A stretch of DNA of 64,000 nucleotides from NCBI GenBank assembly GCA_001800245.1, contig MGVA01000033.1, positions 1-64,000 on the forward strand, read 5' to 3'. Below, piece after piece: positions 44,315 through 51,575 of the stretch. Under the pieces are notes generated by a model. It saw only the letters and a program-made list of their open reading frames with translations. It made no database searches and had not been told where the DNA came from. Position 1 is the stretch's first letter, and each line of letters begins with the position of its first letter. The translations under genes were made by a program, and so were the position numbers. The DNA is from Elusimicrobia bacterium RIFOXYA12_FULL_51_18 (GTDB lineage Bacteria > Elusimicrobiota > Elusimicrobia > Elusimicrobiales > UBA9959).

Positions 44315-44368
44315 GTCCTTGGTAACACCAATTAGCCGCATTCGTGCGTCGTGTATAAAAACGAATAT

Positions 44369-44397
44369 TGACATCCCACGACAATATTAAGTAAATT
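44369..44397 (+). promoter_or_regulatory. Promoter of the prepilin gene
   Basis: TTGACA, 17 nt, TAAATT. It is followed by an AT-rich leader of about 80 nt ending in AGGAGG, in contrast to the leaderless style of several other genes here. A long leader with a perfect ribosome site fits high expression. Confidence 0.6.
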
Positions 44398-44485
44398 AAA
44401 CATTGATAAAGATGCCTTTAGGTATTATTTATAAATTATCCAAAAGGCGGTTTATCAGATGTGTTATCTACAGGAGGTATTGTAA

Positions 44486-44968
44486 ATGAAAATGAACAAG
44501 AAAGGTTTCACCCTGATCGAGCTCATGATCGTGGTGGCAATCATCGGCATTTTGGCCGCGATCGCTATCCCGAAATTTGCCGATCTGATCAATAAGTCGA
44601 AGGAAGGCGCGACCAAGGGCGCTCTGTCAACGGTCAGAAGCGCGCTGCAGATCTACTACGGCGACAACGAAGGCTGGTTCCCTACCGCTCCGACATCTGA
44701 CGCAGCCGGCGGAGCCGCCTGCATGGCTGTGCTCACAGCCTCTTCCAAGTATATTGCCGAAGTGCCCCTTGCCAAGATGCCCGGCACCACGCATTCCGAC
44801 AGCACCGTTGTTACCGCCGCGGCTGCGGCAGACGGCGGCGGCTGGCATTACGACGGCAATGCTTCAAGTCCCTCCGTGTGGGGCAACTTCGCTGTGAACT
44901 GCACGCATCTGGACATCAAGGGCAGAAGTTCTACCCCTGTTGCCACGGCTGGCTGGTCCACATTCTAA
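44486..44968 (+). CDS. Type IV prepilin / type II pseudopilin (major pilin candidate)
   Basis: A 160-residue pilin. The short leader MKMNKKG is cut by prepilin peptidase before F in [20 protein letters not shown], leaving the classic hydrophobic helix with Glu5. The globular part has GspG/PilA-like features, [25 protein letters not shown], and two Cys residues ([18 protein letters not shown]) that may pair. AGGAGGTATTGTAAATG is the best ribosome site in the window. It is bounded by its own promoter and terminator; the prepilin peptidase gene is next. Confidence 0.95.
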   Translation: MKMNKKGFTLIELMIVVAIIGILAAIAIPKFADLINKSKEGATKGALSTVRSALQIYYGDNEGWFPTAPTSDAAGGAACMAVLTASSKYIAEVPLAKMPGTTHSDSTVVTAAAAADGGGWHYDGNASSPSVWGNFAVNCTHLDIKGRSSTPVATAGWSTF

Positions 44969-45038
44969 TAGGACGTATTTCTCCGCCAGGCAGCCTTGCC
45001 TGGTTTGCCGGCGCAGGGTTGCAGGCGGATGAGTTGAA

Positions 45039-45068
45039 CCCGGTCCCTCCTGGAGGGACCGGGTTTTT
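45039..45068 (+). terminator. Terminator after the prepilin gene
   Basis: CCCGGTCCCTCC pairs with GGAGGGACCGGG and is followed by TTTTT, 70 bases past the pilin stop. Confidence 0.9.
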
Positions 45069-45139
45069 AGCTAAGAGACATTTCTTGCGCGTGGCTCGGC
45101 AGCCTGGAAATTGTCTTTTAATTCGTATTTTGTTCGGAA

Positions 45140-45235
45140 TTTTAACCCGAATCCCGCGGTTCAACTTGGTTTCCATTGGAAAATCAGGTGAACAGAAAAA
45201 TGCGGGATTCCCCGCAGCAGCGGGTCGAAAACCAA
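45140..45235 (-). repeat. Family E repeat copy between the pilin and peptidase genes
   Basis: The reverse complement (GCTGCTGCGGGGAATCCCG... TGGAAACCAAGTTGAAC.GC) matches bases 1-126 of the window in two blocks and, more weakly, 59136-59180. GAATCCCGC and GCGGGATTC within it can pair across about 50 nt. No ORF is supported. Confidence 0.45.
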
Positions 45236-45300
45236 GCGCAATGCGCGCCAGGTTTTAGAGAGTGTATGTCGCGCGAAGCGCACCTGAGCTCCGCGAAGGG

Positions 45301-45325
45301 AAAAATTCCTGAATTTTTCAGGTTA
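45301..45325. repeat. Short palindrome (family B, copy 4)
   Basis: AAAAATTC-CT-GAATTTTT followed by CAGGTTAA, the same right half as the perfect palindrome at 10667. It ends 5 bases before the prepilin peptidase ATG. Confidence 0.5.
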
Positions 45326-45329
45326 ATTT

Positions 45330-46118
45330 ATGATCCCGGAAATTATTTTAATAATAGTATTTGTTTTTGGTCTTCTGATAGGCAGCTTCCTTAATGTCTG
45401 TATTTCCAGACTGCCGGAGAGTCTCTCCATCATCAGGCCCCGCTCACGCTGTCCCAAGTGTCTGACCCCAATAAGTTTTTACGATAATGTGCCGCTTGTG
45501 AGCTTTATTTTGTTGCGAGGACGCTGCCGGCACTGCGCAGCGCCTATTCCCTGGCGATATCCTGTTGTGGAGCTTGTAACGGCCCTGGTTACCGCGTTGC
45601 TGTTTTTTAAATGGGTTATGACACCGCTTTGGCTGTCCGCCGCTCTTGCGGCCGCCTATATCCTGATCGTTGTGGCATTCATAGATTTTGAGACCATGAT
45701 GATCGCCGATGTGTTTTCCTTCGTACTTGTCGGTCTGGGGGTGGTAGCCTGTTGGTTTAATCCATATTTTACCGGTCCGTTTTTAAATCGGCTATTTAGT
45801 TGCTTTATGGGCGCCATTTCCGGAACTTTCATCATTTGGCTTATGGCATGGCTTGGTACCAGAATATATAAGAAAGAAGCTGTCGGGGAGGGGGACATCT
45901 TTCTGATGGCCGGTATCGGAGCTTTGACCGGCTGGGAAGGCGTGGTCTCGGCTCTTATCATGGCCTCTTTTTTTGGCTCGGTTTATGGAGTCAGCCTGAT
46001 GTTGGCCAAAAAAGCTAGACGTTTTGACCATATCCCGTTCGGCCCCTTTCTGACGCTTGGAGCGGTGATAAATCTTTATCACCTTATCAGGATAACCGAT
46101 TTTTTTATGTGGTATTAG
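45330..46118 (+). CDS. pilD: Prepilin peptidase (A24 family, PilD/GspO)
   Basis: A 262-residue polytopic inner-membrane aspartic peptidase that trims and N-methylates prepilins. It has the N-terminal zinc-type CPKC...CRHC pair within the methylase region and about seven hydrophobic helices. The two catalytic Asp are expected in AFIDFETMMIAD and GEGDIFLMAGIGA. It follows the prepilin gene, its likely substrate, by about 360 nt. No Shine-Dalgarno is evident. Confidence 0.95.
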   Translation: MIPEIILIIVFVFGLLIGSFLNVCISRLPESLSIIRPRSRCPKCLTPISFYDNVPLVSFILLRGRCRHCAAPIPWRYPVVELVTALVTALLFFKWVMTPLWLSAALAAAYILIVVAFIDFETMMIADVFSFVLVGLGVVACWFNPYFTGPFLNRLFSCFMGAISGTFIIWLMAWLGTRIYKKEAVGEGDIFLMAGIGALTGWEGVVSALIMASFFGSVYGVSLMLAKKARRFDHIPFGPFLTLGAVINLYHLIRITDFFMWY

Positions 46119-46155
46119 CGCGGGGCGTAAAAAACAACCCCCGCCTTTGCGTGAA

Positions 46156-46469
46156 GTCATAACCTTCTTCGCGCAACATCCTGCGGAAACTTTATAGAGA
46201 CCTTTTAACGTCGTTTTCCCTGGCATCCCCAGGGCTAGGGACCGCGAGAAGCCGTCGCGGGCGTAGCCACGATGCGCGGCCCCGCACCGTTCCTTGCCGC
46301 AGGAAGGTCGCAGGCGAGCCCACACGCCGGCCCATTGGTGGGCCGGCTCCGGGCTCGCTCTGCTCCAGCAGAAACGGCGTTGTTTATCATGGCCTCACCC
46401 CCTTCCCGTCCGCCATAGGCGGCCGGGTTTCGGCTTCGCCGTACAACCCGGAAAATTATTGCCCGCGCC
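46156..46469. repeat. Island-flanking structured repeat, left copy (family D)
   Basis: This copy is homologous over its whole length to the reverse complement of 50600-50959. Best blocks are CCTTCTTCGCGCAA, CCCACACGCCGGCC, GGCCGGCTCCGGGCTCGCTC followed by TGCTCCAGCAGAAA, TTTATCAT and AAAATTATT.CCCGCGC. The hairpin GCCGGCCCA-TTGG-TGGGCCGGC at 46326-46347 is kept in the other copy by paired changes. Confidence 0.8.
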
Positions 46470-46905
46470 CACTGCAAAGAGAAAGATCAAAACTACACCG
46501 GAATTATTTTATACGATTTTGCCCGCGCCGCCCGCAAATCTCGGCAAATTCAGGGCCAAAATTTGCCCCGGCATGGCCCTGTTCCTGTCAATGTTCAACA
46601 GTATTTATGCCGGTGGCCACAGGGTGAATAAAACACTGCCACGCCGCTACGCGCCCTGGCGGTCTTTTCTGTTAATGGTATGTAGCCACCGGCCAGAGGG
46701 AGAAACGGCAACAGCAAGGAAGCTAAGGCCAGGACAGCCCGGACAAGCCGTGCAGCCCCGGCCTTAGCCGCCTTATCTGGTCCCGCCCTCTCATGATACA
46801 GCATGTTGACCCATAAATTAGCCAAAAACAGTCTTTCCCAACACGACACAAGGCTGTCGCGGTGGTCTGCTATACTTTTAGTAAGAAATAAGAAAGAAAT
46901 AACCA
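46470..46905. other. Gene-free stretch between the left island repeat and the island promoter
   Basis: I see no supportable gene. A GCCGGTGGC/GCCACCGGC inverted pair spans about 46607-46695, and a TGC-TATACT extended -10-like box lies at 46868-46876. ORFs here lack ribosome sites and family features. Confidence 0.4.
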
Positions 46906-46934
46906 TTGACCATAAACTGGCAAAGCAATAGAAT
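46906..46934 (+). promoter_or_regulatory. Promoter at the start of the island gene set
   Basis: TTGACC, 17 nt, TAGAAT. Predicted initiation is near 46941, followed by AGGAG at 46971 and the ATG at 46983. Confidence 0.6.
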
Positions 46935-46982
46935 ATGGACTAATAGGGATTGGCGGGAATTCACCAAACCAGGAGTTTGTCA

Positions 46983-47156
46983 ATGGAAGATATAGCTAAA
47001 TATCTAACTGTCCGTCAGGTTGCAAAGAAACTCGGGATTAGCGAGGAATGGGTCAGAGATTTAATTGCTAGAAAAGAAATCAAAGCTGTGAAAATTGGGC
47101 AATGGAAAATTAGCCAAGAGGCTTTAGACCAATTTATCAAATCTCGAAGCAATTAA
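46983..47156 (+). CDS. Small helix-turn-helix (excisionase/MerR-like) DNA-binding protein
   Basis: A 57-residue protein from the ATG at 46983, chosen over the track start at 46950 because AGGAG lies 7 nt ahead. The sequence YLTVRQVAKKLGISEEWVRDLIARKEIKAVKIGQWKIS is a typical winged HTH_17/excisionase-type domain. It lies 5 nt before the interrupted HEPN-like gene, so it could be a regulator or antitoxin for the island, or an excisionase relic. No integrase is present. Confidence 0.82.
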   Translation: MEDIAKYLTVRQVAKKLGISEEWVRDLIARKEIKAVKIGQWKISQEALDQFIKSRSN

Positions 47157-47161
47157 AAAAT

Positions 47162-47768
47162 ATGAACAGCAGCCCCAAAACCTTAGAAGAAGCCTTAATG
47201 TGGAGTGCAGGGCCGACTGACAAGGAAAAAGCTATTTTTTCCGCGATGCTTAAAATAGAAGCAACGCTTCTGAGTGCCACCACAAAAGATGTCTATGTTA
47301 AAATGCGGACTTTTGTTATAGCGCTACACGCGATAATAGAAAGATTGCTAAATCATTTATTGAAGGAATTAAGCCTGTCTTGTGGGGAAGAAGCAAACTT
47401 CAGTTGCAAAATATGTAAACTTGAAAATTACTTTAAGCCCAGCACGCTAAAACACTTGAGGAAGATTAATCAGTTTAGAAACGGATTTGCACATTTATAT
47501 CCTCAGCGCCATAAAAAGTTTAACAATCTGCCAGAAATCCCCGGGCTTTCAAGCCCGGGGATGAATGGCAGCCCGGAGCGACGCGGAGGCCATTTTCGCA
47601 TAGCGGCTATGCGAGAGGTCTGAAACCCTGGCCTTTAGGCCGGGGAGTGGGTTCATTTTTAATGGCGGGACAGTGTTTGATAGTGGCTCCATAACTCAAC
47701 TGTTTAATCAATTTATGGAAATATCTGATGACCACACAAACATTCTGCGTTTGAAGACACAGAAATAA
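47162..47768 (+). pseudogene. HEPN-like (MltR/DUF4145-type) gene interrupted by a hairpin element
   Basis: The track ORF (47162-47623) reads real protein to LPEI and then runs into inserted sequence. Joining 47162-47538 to 47657-47768 gives one open frame of 162 codons ending QLFNQFMEISDDHTNILRL KTQK. The all-helical protein carries INQFRNGFAHLYP, an R-x4-H motif of the HEPN RNase type, and two Cys (SCKICK). It follows the HTH gene with almost no gap, as in toxin-antitoxin-like pairs. As it stands the product is truncated after the motif, with a foreign tail. Confidence 0.7.
47539..47656 (+). mobile_element. 118-bp IS200/IS605-like non-autonomous element (end hairpins only)
   Basis: It begins with CCCCGGGCTTTCAAGCCCGGGG and ends with AGGTCTGAAACCCTGGCCTT-TAGGCCGGGG-AGTGGGTTCAT, the layout of left and right hairpin ends of IS200/IS605 elements; the right part resembles the guide-RNA scaffold at the 3' side of tnpB. 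No tnpA or tnpB is present and no target duplication is seen, as is usual for this family. Excision in silico restores the host reading frame. Exact edges are uncertain by a base or two. Confidence 0.65.
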
Positions 47769-47790
47769 AAATATCACTATCGCAATTGTT

Positions 47791-48522
47791 ATGATAAACG
47801 AAAAACCCCGAGAACCTTTGCCGAAAGATTTTGGACTTACTGATGCGGGAATAAAAAAGCTCGAAAAGACTTCGGGATGGATACGCGGGTTTGTCGCAAT
47901 GCTCCCCGGCGTGTTGCTGTTATTCAAGTTCGGGGCTCCTTCCGACCCTTCCGATTTAACATTAGGCACCACGTTGATACTTGGTTTTATCATTGTGTTT
48001 GTGCTGTCTCCTCTCGCTTATACGATAGTTGAGCAGATAATAGTTCGATGGTGGCCAATTGTTACGCCCTTTTGGTTGTTTTGGCACCCGGATTATTCAA
48101 AATATAAACAATACCAACTGGCCCAAAAGCGATATAAAAACGACTATGATGAATGGCTGAAAACCCAATTGTCTTGGTGGCAGAGATTAAGCGGTCAAAG
48201 ATTTGAGCAGGAAATCGGGGCGGTGTTTGAAAAACGCGGCTATCAAGTATATTTGCAGGGGAAATCCGGGGATGGCGGGGTTGACCTTATTATTTCAAAA
48301 GGCTCCCAAAGAATAATCGTTCAATGTAAAGCGCATAAAAATCCGATAGGCCCGCATGTCGTCAGAGATTTATATGGAGCCCTCACTCATAATAAAGCCC
48401 GGAAAGCCTGGATTGTCTCGGTTTCACGATTTACCAAAGGCTCATGGGAATTCGCCGTAAATAAGCCGATTCGTCTTATTACGATAGAAGATATCCTCAC
48501 AGAGAGATTTATTGTTTCATAG
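47791..48522 (+). CDS. Membrane-anchored Mrr-like restriction endonuclease
   Basis: A 243-residue protein with two N-terminal hydrophobic segments (about 32-50 and 58-80) and a C-terminal Mrr-type PD-(D/E)xK domain (about 130-243). The active-site pattern is FEQEIGAVFEKRGY, SGDGGVDLIIS, IIVQCKAHKNPIG and HVVRDLYGAL. Mrr-like nucleases cut foreign or modified DNA, and membrane-tethered versions occur in phage defence loci. It starts 22 nt after the broken HEPN-like gene, without a clear Shine-Dalgarno. The region is more AT-rich than its chromosomal surroundings. Confidence 0.88.
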   Translation: MINEKPREPLPKDFGLTDAGIKKLEKTSGWIRGFVAMLPGVLLLFKFGAPSDPSDLTLGTTLILGFIIVFVLSPLAYTIVEQIIVRWWPIVTPFWLFWHPDYSKYKQYQLAQKRYKNDYDEWLKTQLSWWQRLSGQRFEQEIGAVFEKRGYQVYLQGKSGDGGVDLIISKGSQRIIVQCKAHKNPIGPHVVRDLYGALTHNKARKAWIVSVSRFTKGSWEFAVNKPIRLITIEDILTERFIVS

Positions 48523-48612
48523 GCAAGATGGAGACAATGCATCTACAACTAATAATTAAAATCAGATGGTTAAGTTTTTTGAAATTTAGCGCGGCACTTT
48601 TCTGGGGATAAG

Positions 48613-49503
48613 ATGAGCGAATTAACCAATTTTCTCGATAATCGGTATCCGGCACGTTTATCGGATCGTCTGCTGATTATCGCTGACATTGAAAAGATAT
48701 GGGGAGAATTCAAACCCTATGCGGAGACCACTTGCCTAACAGAATTTACCAGTGGTGACGAGGATAAATTCCGACAGCGGTATTGGGAAATACTTCTTGG
48801 TTCCTACCTCTTACGAGCGGGTCTGAAGCTTTCACCTCCCTCCAAAGCCGGAGGCCCAGACTTTAGAATAGAACATAATGGGCGTGTAATATGGGTTGAG
48901 GCAATTGCGCCTGGTCGTGGTATAAAGAACAATCAAGTGCCGGACATTGTTCCGAGCCCTGGCCCAGCGAACAAAGTCCCCTCGGATAAGATTCTGCTCC
49001 GCTATACAACTGCAATCGACACAAAATTTAAGAAGTATGTGAGCTATTTGGACAACAAAATTGTTAAGCCAAGCGAAGTATTTATTATTGCCGTAAATTA
49101 TTCCCAATCCAGATGTTTCAGTTTTAAAGGTAAATCAACTTACCCGGCAATACTTCAAGCCGTTTATCCTATAGGGGATCTAAAATTACACAAGGATGGT
49201 TCTCAGAGCATCACATATAGGGATAAAATTGTTAATGAGAACCAGGCTGAGATAGATACTGCTTTTTTTCTTAACCTGCGGCATTCAGGTATCACAGCTG
49301 TTTTATCTACAAGCCGTGATGAATATCATATATGTAATAAACCCCCGACACCAATAATCCTGGTGCCCAATAAACTGGCCGCAAACCCATTACGTCCATC
49401 GCCCATTAAAGTTGATTGTGAATATCGGCTTGAGGATATTCCTAATGGATATAGACTTTGCTGTTCGGCCCCATCCAGTCAGTTGGAGGCCCTTTGGGAA
49501 TAA
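48613..49503 (+). CDS. Island protein of unknown family, possible PD-(D/E)xK nuclease
   Basis: A 296-residue cytoplasmic protein. Around residues 55-105 it reads FRQRYWEILLGSYLLRAGL, then SKAGGPDFRIEHNGRVIWVEAIAP. A Glu on a helix, Asp in GPDF and Glu in WVEA match the spacing of a PD-(D/E)xK core, with the final Lys absent or moved. The rest is unrecognised. TGGGGATAAG precedes the ATG. Position between an Mrr-like nuclease and RhuM supports a defence-type role, but that is inference. Confidence 0.5.
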   Translation: MSELTNFLDNRYPARLSDRLLIIADIEKIWGEFKPYAETTCLTEFTSGDEDKFRQRYWEILLGSYLLRAGLKLSPPSKAGGPDFRIEHNGRVIWVEAIAPGRGIKNNQVPDIVPSPGPANKVPSDKILLRYTTAIDTKFKKYVSYLDNKIVKPSEVFIIAVNYSQSRCFSFKGKSTYPAILQAVYPIGDLKLHKDGSQSITYRDKIVNENQAEIDTAFFLNLRHSGITAVLSTSRDEYHICNKPPTPIILVPNKLAANPLRPSPIKVDCEYRLEDIPNGYRLCCSAPSSQLEALWE

Positions 49504-49515
49504 AGGCGTGATTAT

Positions 49516-50538
49516 ATGAATAAATCCGAAATCATAATTTATAACACCGAAGACGGGAAAAGCCGGATACAGGTGCGGCTTGAGGACGGCACGGTGTGGC
49601 TCTCGCAAAAACTTATTGCCGAACTCTTCCAGGTTGCCGTCCATACTGTAAATGAGCATATTAAAAATATCTATGCCGAGGGCGAGGTCCCCAATGAGGC
49701 AACTATTCGGAATTTCCGAATAGTTCAAAAAGAAGGCTCAAGGGAAGTGGCCAGGGATGTTGAATTTTACAATCTGGACCTGATTATGGCGGTTGGCTAT
49801 AGGGTGCGTTCTGAAAGAGGCATTCAGTTCCGCAGGTGGGCCACGGAAAGACTTAAAGAATACATCGTTAAGGGATTCGTCATTGATAATGAGAGGCTTA
49901 AGGAGCCCGGCGGCCTTGATTATTTTGACGATCTGCTTGAGCAGATTCGCGATATCCGTGCCTCTGAAAAACGGTTTTATCAGAAAATACGGGATATTTA
50001 CAAACTTTCAATAGATTACAGGCCGGATGCAGAGGAAACGCATGAATTTTTTCAGATAGTTCAAAACAAACTGCATTGGGCGGTTGCCGGGCATACCGCC
50101 GCCGAAATAATTCATGGCCGGGCAAACGCTAATAAGCCCAATATGGGCTTAACGAGCTGGAAAGGTTCAAAGGTCCGTCGTGGTGATGTTACTGTGGCCA
50201 AAAATTATCTTGTCGGGGATGAGATAAAACAACTTAATAAAATTGTCAACATGTATCTTGATTATGCGGAAGAGCAGGCCCGCCGCCGCAAGGTGCTTTA
50301 TATGAAGGATTGGCGCGAGAAGTTGGACGGTTTCCTAAAATTCCATGAGCACGAAATATTAAAAGACGCCGGCAGAGTTTCGATGGAGGTTGCTCAAAAT
50401 CTGGCGCTTGCAGAATACGACAAATTCAATGCCCACCGGATTGCCTTGGAGGCTGACGCGGAAAATGAGCTTGAGAAACAGGTTAAGCGGATTGAACACA
50501 AATCCAGAAAGCCCAAGAAAAAAGGCAACGAGGATTAG
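49516..50538 (+). CDS. RhuM family protein
   Basis: A 340-residue RhuM (virulence RhuM) homologue. Family blocks are VWLSQKLIAELFQVAVHTVNEHIKN, the FYNLDLIMAVGYRVRSERGIQFRRWAT core and LVGDEIKQLNKIVNMYLDYAEEQA, with a Lys-rich tail. RhuM proteins are common in mobile and defence islands; their molecular role is not established. The N-terminal half resembles phage antirepressor/Bro-type DNA-binding proteins. It is 12 nt after the previous gene, with no Shine-Dalgarno, so probably coupled. Confidence 0.9.
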   Translation: MNKSEIIIYNTEDGKSRIQVRLEDGTVWLSQKLIAELFQVAVHTVNEHIKNIYAEGEVPNEATIRNFRIVQKEGSREVARDVEFYNLDLIMAVGYRVRSERGIQFRRWATERLKEYIVKGFVIDNERLKEPGGLDYFDDLLEQIRDIRASEKRFYQKIRDIYKLSIDYRPDAEETHEFFQIVQNKLHWAVAGHTAAEIIHGRANANKPNMGLTSWKGSKVRRGDVTVAKNYLVGDEIKQLNKIVNMYLDYAEEQARRRKVLYMKDWREKLDGFLKFHEHEILKDAGRVSMEVAQNLALAEYDKFNAHRIALEADAENELEKQVKRIEHKSRKPKKKGNED

Positions 50539-50599
50539 AAATTTATTATTTGACGAAAACTTGAGTAGTATGGCAGGACCTTATAACGAATAAGATTGA

Positions 50600-50959
50600 T
50601 GCGCGCGGGAAATAATTTTCTGCGTTGGCCGCTTGAGGCGCATAGCGCTTGTTGCGGCACGGGCACAGCCCAGTACGGACGCCGAAGGCGGACGGGAGCG
50701 GCCAGCAGGCCGCGCATAAGGAGGTGATGAGTATGATAAACACCTCTTTTCTGCTGGAGCAGAGCGAGCCCGGAGCCGGCCGCCAAAAGCGGCCGGCGTG
50801 TGGGCGAGCCTGCGAACTTCCTTGCGGCAAGCGTGGGAGGCCGCGCGGCGTGGCCGACCGCGCGACATCCCGCGGATAGGCTTCCCCGGACCGCAGATCC
50901 AGGGGGAAAGCGGAATCTATATAGTTTCCTCGGGATGTTTTGCGCGAAGAAGGTTCGAA
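50600..50959. repeat. Island-flanking structured repeat, right copy (family D, inverted)
   Basis: The inverse of the repeat at 46156-46469. It contains the hairpin GCCGGCCGC-CAAAA-GCGGCCGGC at 50775-50797, whose outer base pairs equal those of the left copy while two inner pairs differ in a compensated way. A good AAGGAGGTGA ahead of ATG at 50733 opens a 48-codon frame also preceded by a purine-rich site in the left copy. Confidence 0.8.
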
Positions 50960-50979
50960 CTTTATCCTGAAAGCTCCGG

Positions 50980-51019
50980 ATTTAAAAAGCCCGACTAAAT
51001 TTAGTCGGGCTTTTTAAAT
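50980..51019. terminator. Bidirectional terminator beside tRNA-Ser
   Basis: A perfect 40-nt palindrome, ATTTAAAAAGCCCGACTAAA and its complement, with A- and T-tracts. It ends 2 bases from the 3' end of tRNA-Ser (minus strand) and also seals the island from the tRNA genes. Confidence 0.9.
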
Positions 51020-51020
51020 A

Positions 51021-51108
51021 CGGAGAGGGAGGGATTCGAACCCTCGAAGCACTTTTGGCGCTTACAGACTTTCCAGGTCTGCGCCTTCAACCACTCGGCC
51101 ACCTCTCC
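51021..51108 (-). tRNA. tRNA-Ser (anticodon GGA)
   Basis: An 88-nt class II tRNA: acceptor GGAGAGG/CCTCTCC with discriminator G, D arm GCCGAGTGG, anticodon stem-loop CAGAC-CTGGAAA-GTCTG giving GGA, long variable arm, and T loop TTCGAAT. No encoded CCA. Confidence 0.96.
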
Positions 51109-51110
51109 AC

Positions 51111-51204
51111 TTGTCGCACCCCGCGCTAAACACATGCGCGGGGCGGATTACGCCGGGCTTTATAAGGTGACGCCCGGTGCTCCACAAGGAGGGCTCTGCC
51201 CTCC
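51111..51204. repeat. Family C repeat between tRNA-Ser and tRNA-Tyr, copy 1
   Basis: A 94-nt unit matching 51303-51396 at 92 of 94 positions. It holds three hairpins: CCCCGCGC/GCGCGGGG, GCCGGGC/CGCCCGG and GGAGGGC/GCCCTCC. Confidence 0.85.
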
Positions 51205-51302
51205 GTTTCATCGTCGCTTACTCCCTGCGCTTCGCTTGGTCGTTACGCTGAACCTCCCGGAGTGGAAATCTCTTTAATAAAATTGTATCCATTTCTTCAT
51301 GC

Positions 51303-51396
51303 TTGTCGGACCCCGCGCTAAACACATGCGCGGGGCGGATTACGCCGGGCTTTATAAGGTGACGCCCGGTGCTTCACAAGGAGGGCTCTGCCCTCC
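51303..51396. repeat. Family C repeat between tRNA-Ser and tRNA-Tyr, copy 2
   Basis: A near-identical direct copy of 51111-51204. The two fill most of the 327-base gap between the tRNA genes. A shorter relative lies at 7932 and a fragment (TGTCGCACCCCGCGCT) at about 22110. Confidence 0.85.
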
Positions 51397-51435
51397 ATTC
51401 AACCGGCACTTGCTTCCCATCTTTGCAAAATCATA

Positions 51436-51519
51436 TGGTTGGGGAAGGATTCGAACCTTCGTAGGACGTAGTCCGCTGGTTTTACAGACCAGTGCATTTG
51501 ACCGCTCTGCCACCCAACC
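51436..51519 (-). tRNA. tRNA-Tyr (anticodon GTA)
   Basis: An 84-nt class II tRNA: acceptor GGTTGGG/CCCAACC with discriminator A, anticodon stem-loop CTGGT-CTGTAAA-ACCAG giving GTA, T loop TTCGAAT. No encoded CCA. Upstream extended -10 at 51576. Confidence 0.96.
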
Positions 51520-51575
51520 GTTTGTTTTACCCTTGCGATACCACCTTAAGGGCGGATTTCCTTTTACTGTTGAAT

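Noticed and set aside
45792-46325. 177-codon minus-strand ORF
   Set aside because: It mirrors pilD on the opposite strand for most of its length and then runs into the island repeat; no ribosome site and no family features.
46294-46767. 157-codon plus-strand ORF across the island edge
   Set aside because: It begins inside the left repeat and has no ribosome site; the Arg/Pro-rich composition is typical of chance frames in GC-rich DNA.
46595-46906. 103-codon minus-strand ORF with a hydrophobic stretch
   Set aside because: One possible TM segment, but no ribosome site, no family resemblance and overlap with inverted repeats. Not enough to call a gene.
46156-50959. Prophage or integrative element with its own integrase
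   Set aside because: No integrase, transposase, structural or replication gene is found; only the excisionase-like HTH protein is present.
51111-51396. Possible CRISPR array
   Set aside because: Only two units, 94 nt long and 192 nt apart, each with internal hairpins; no short repeat-spacer pattern and no cas genes in the window.
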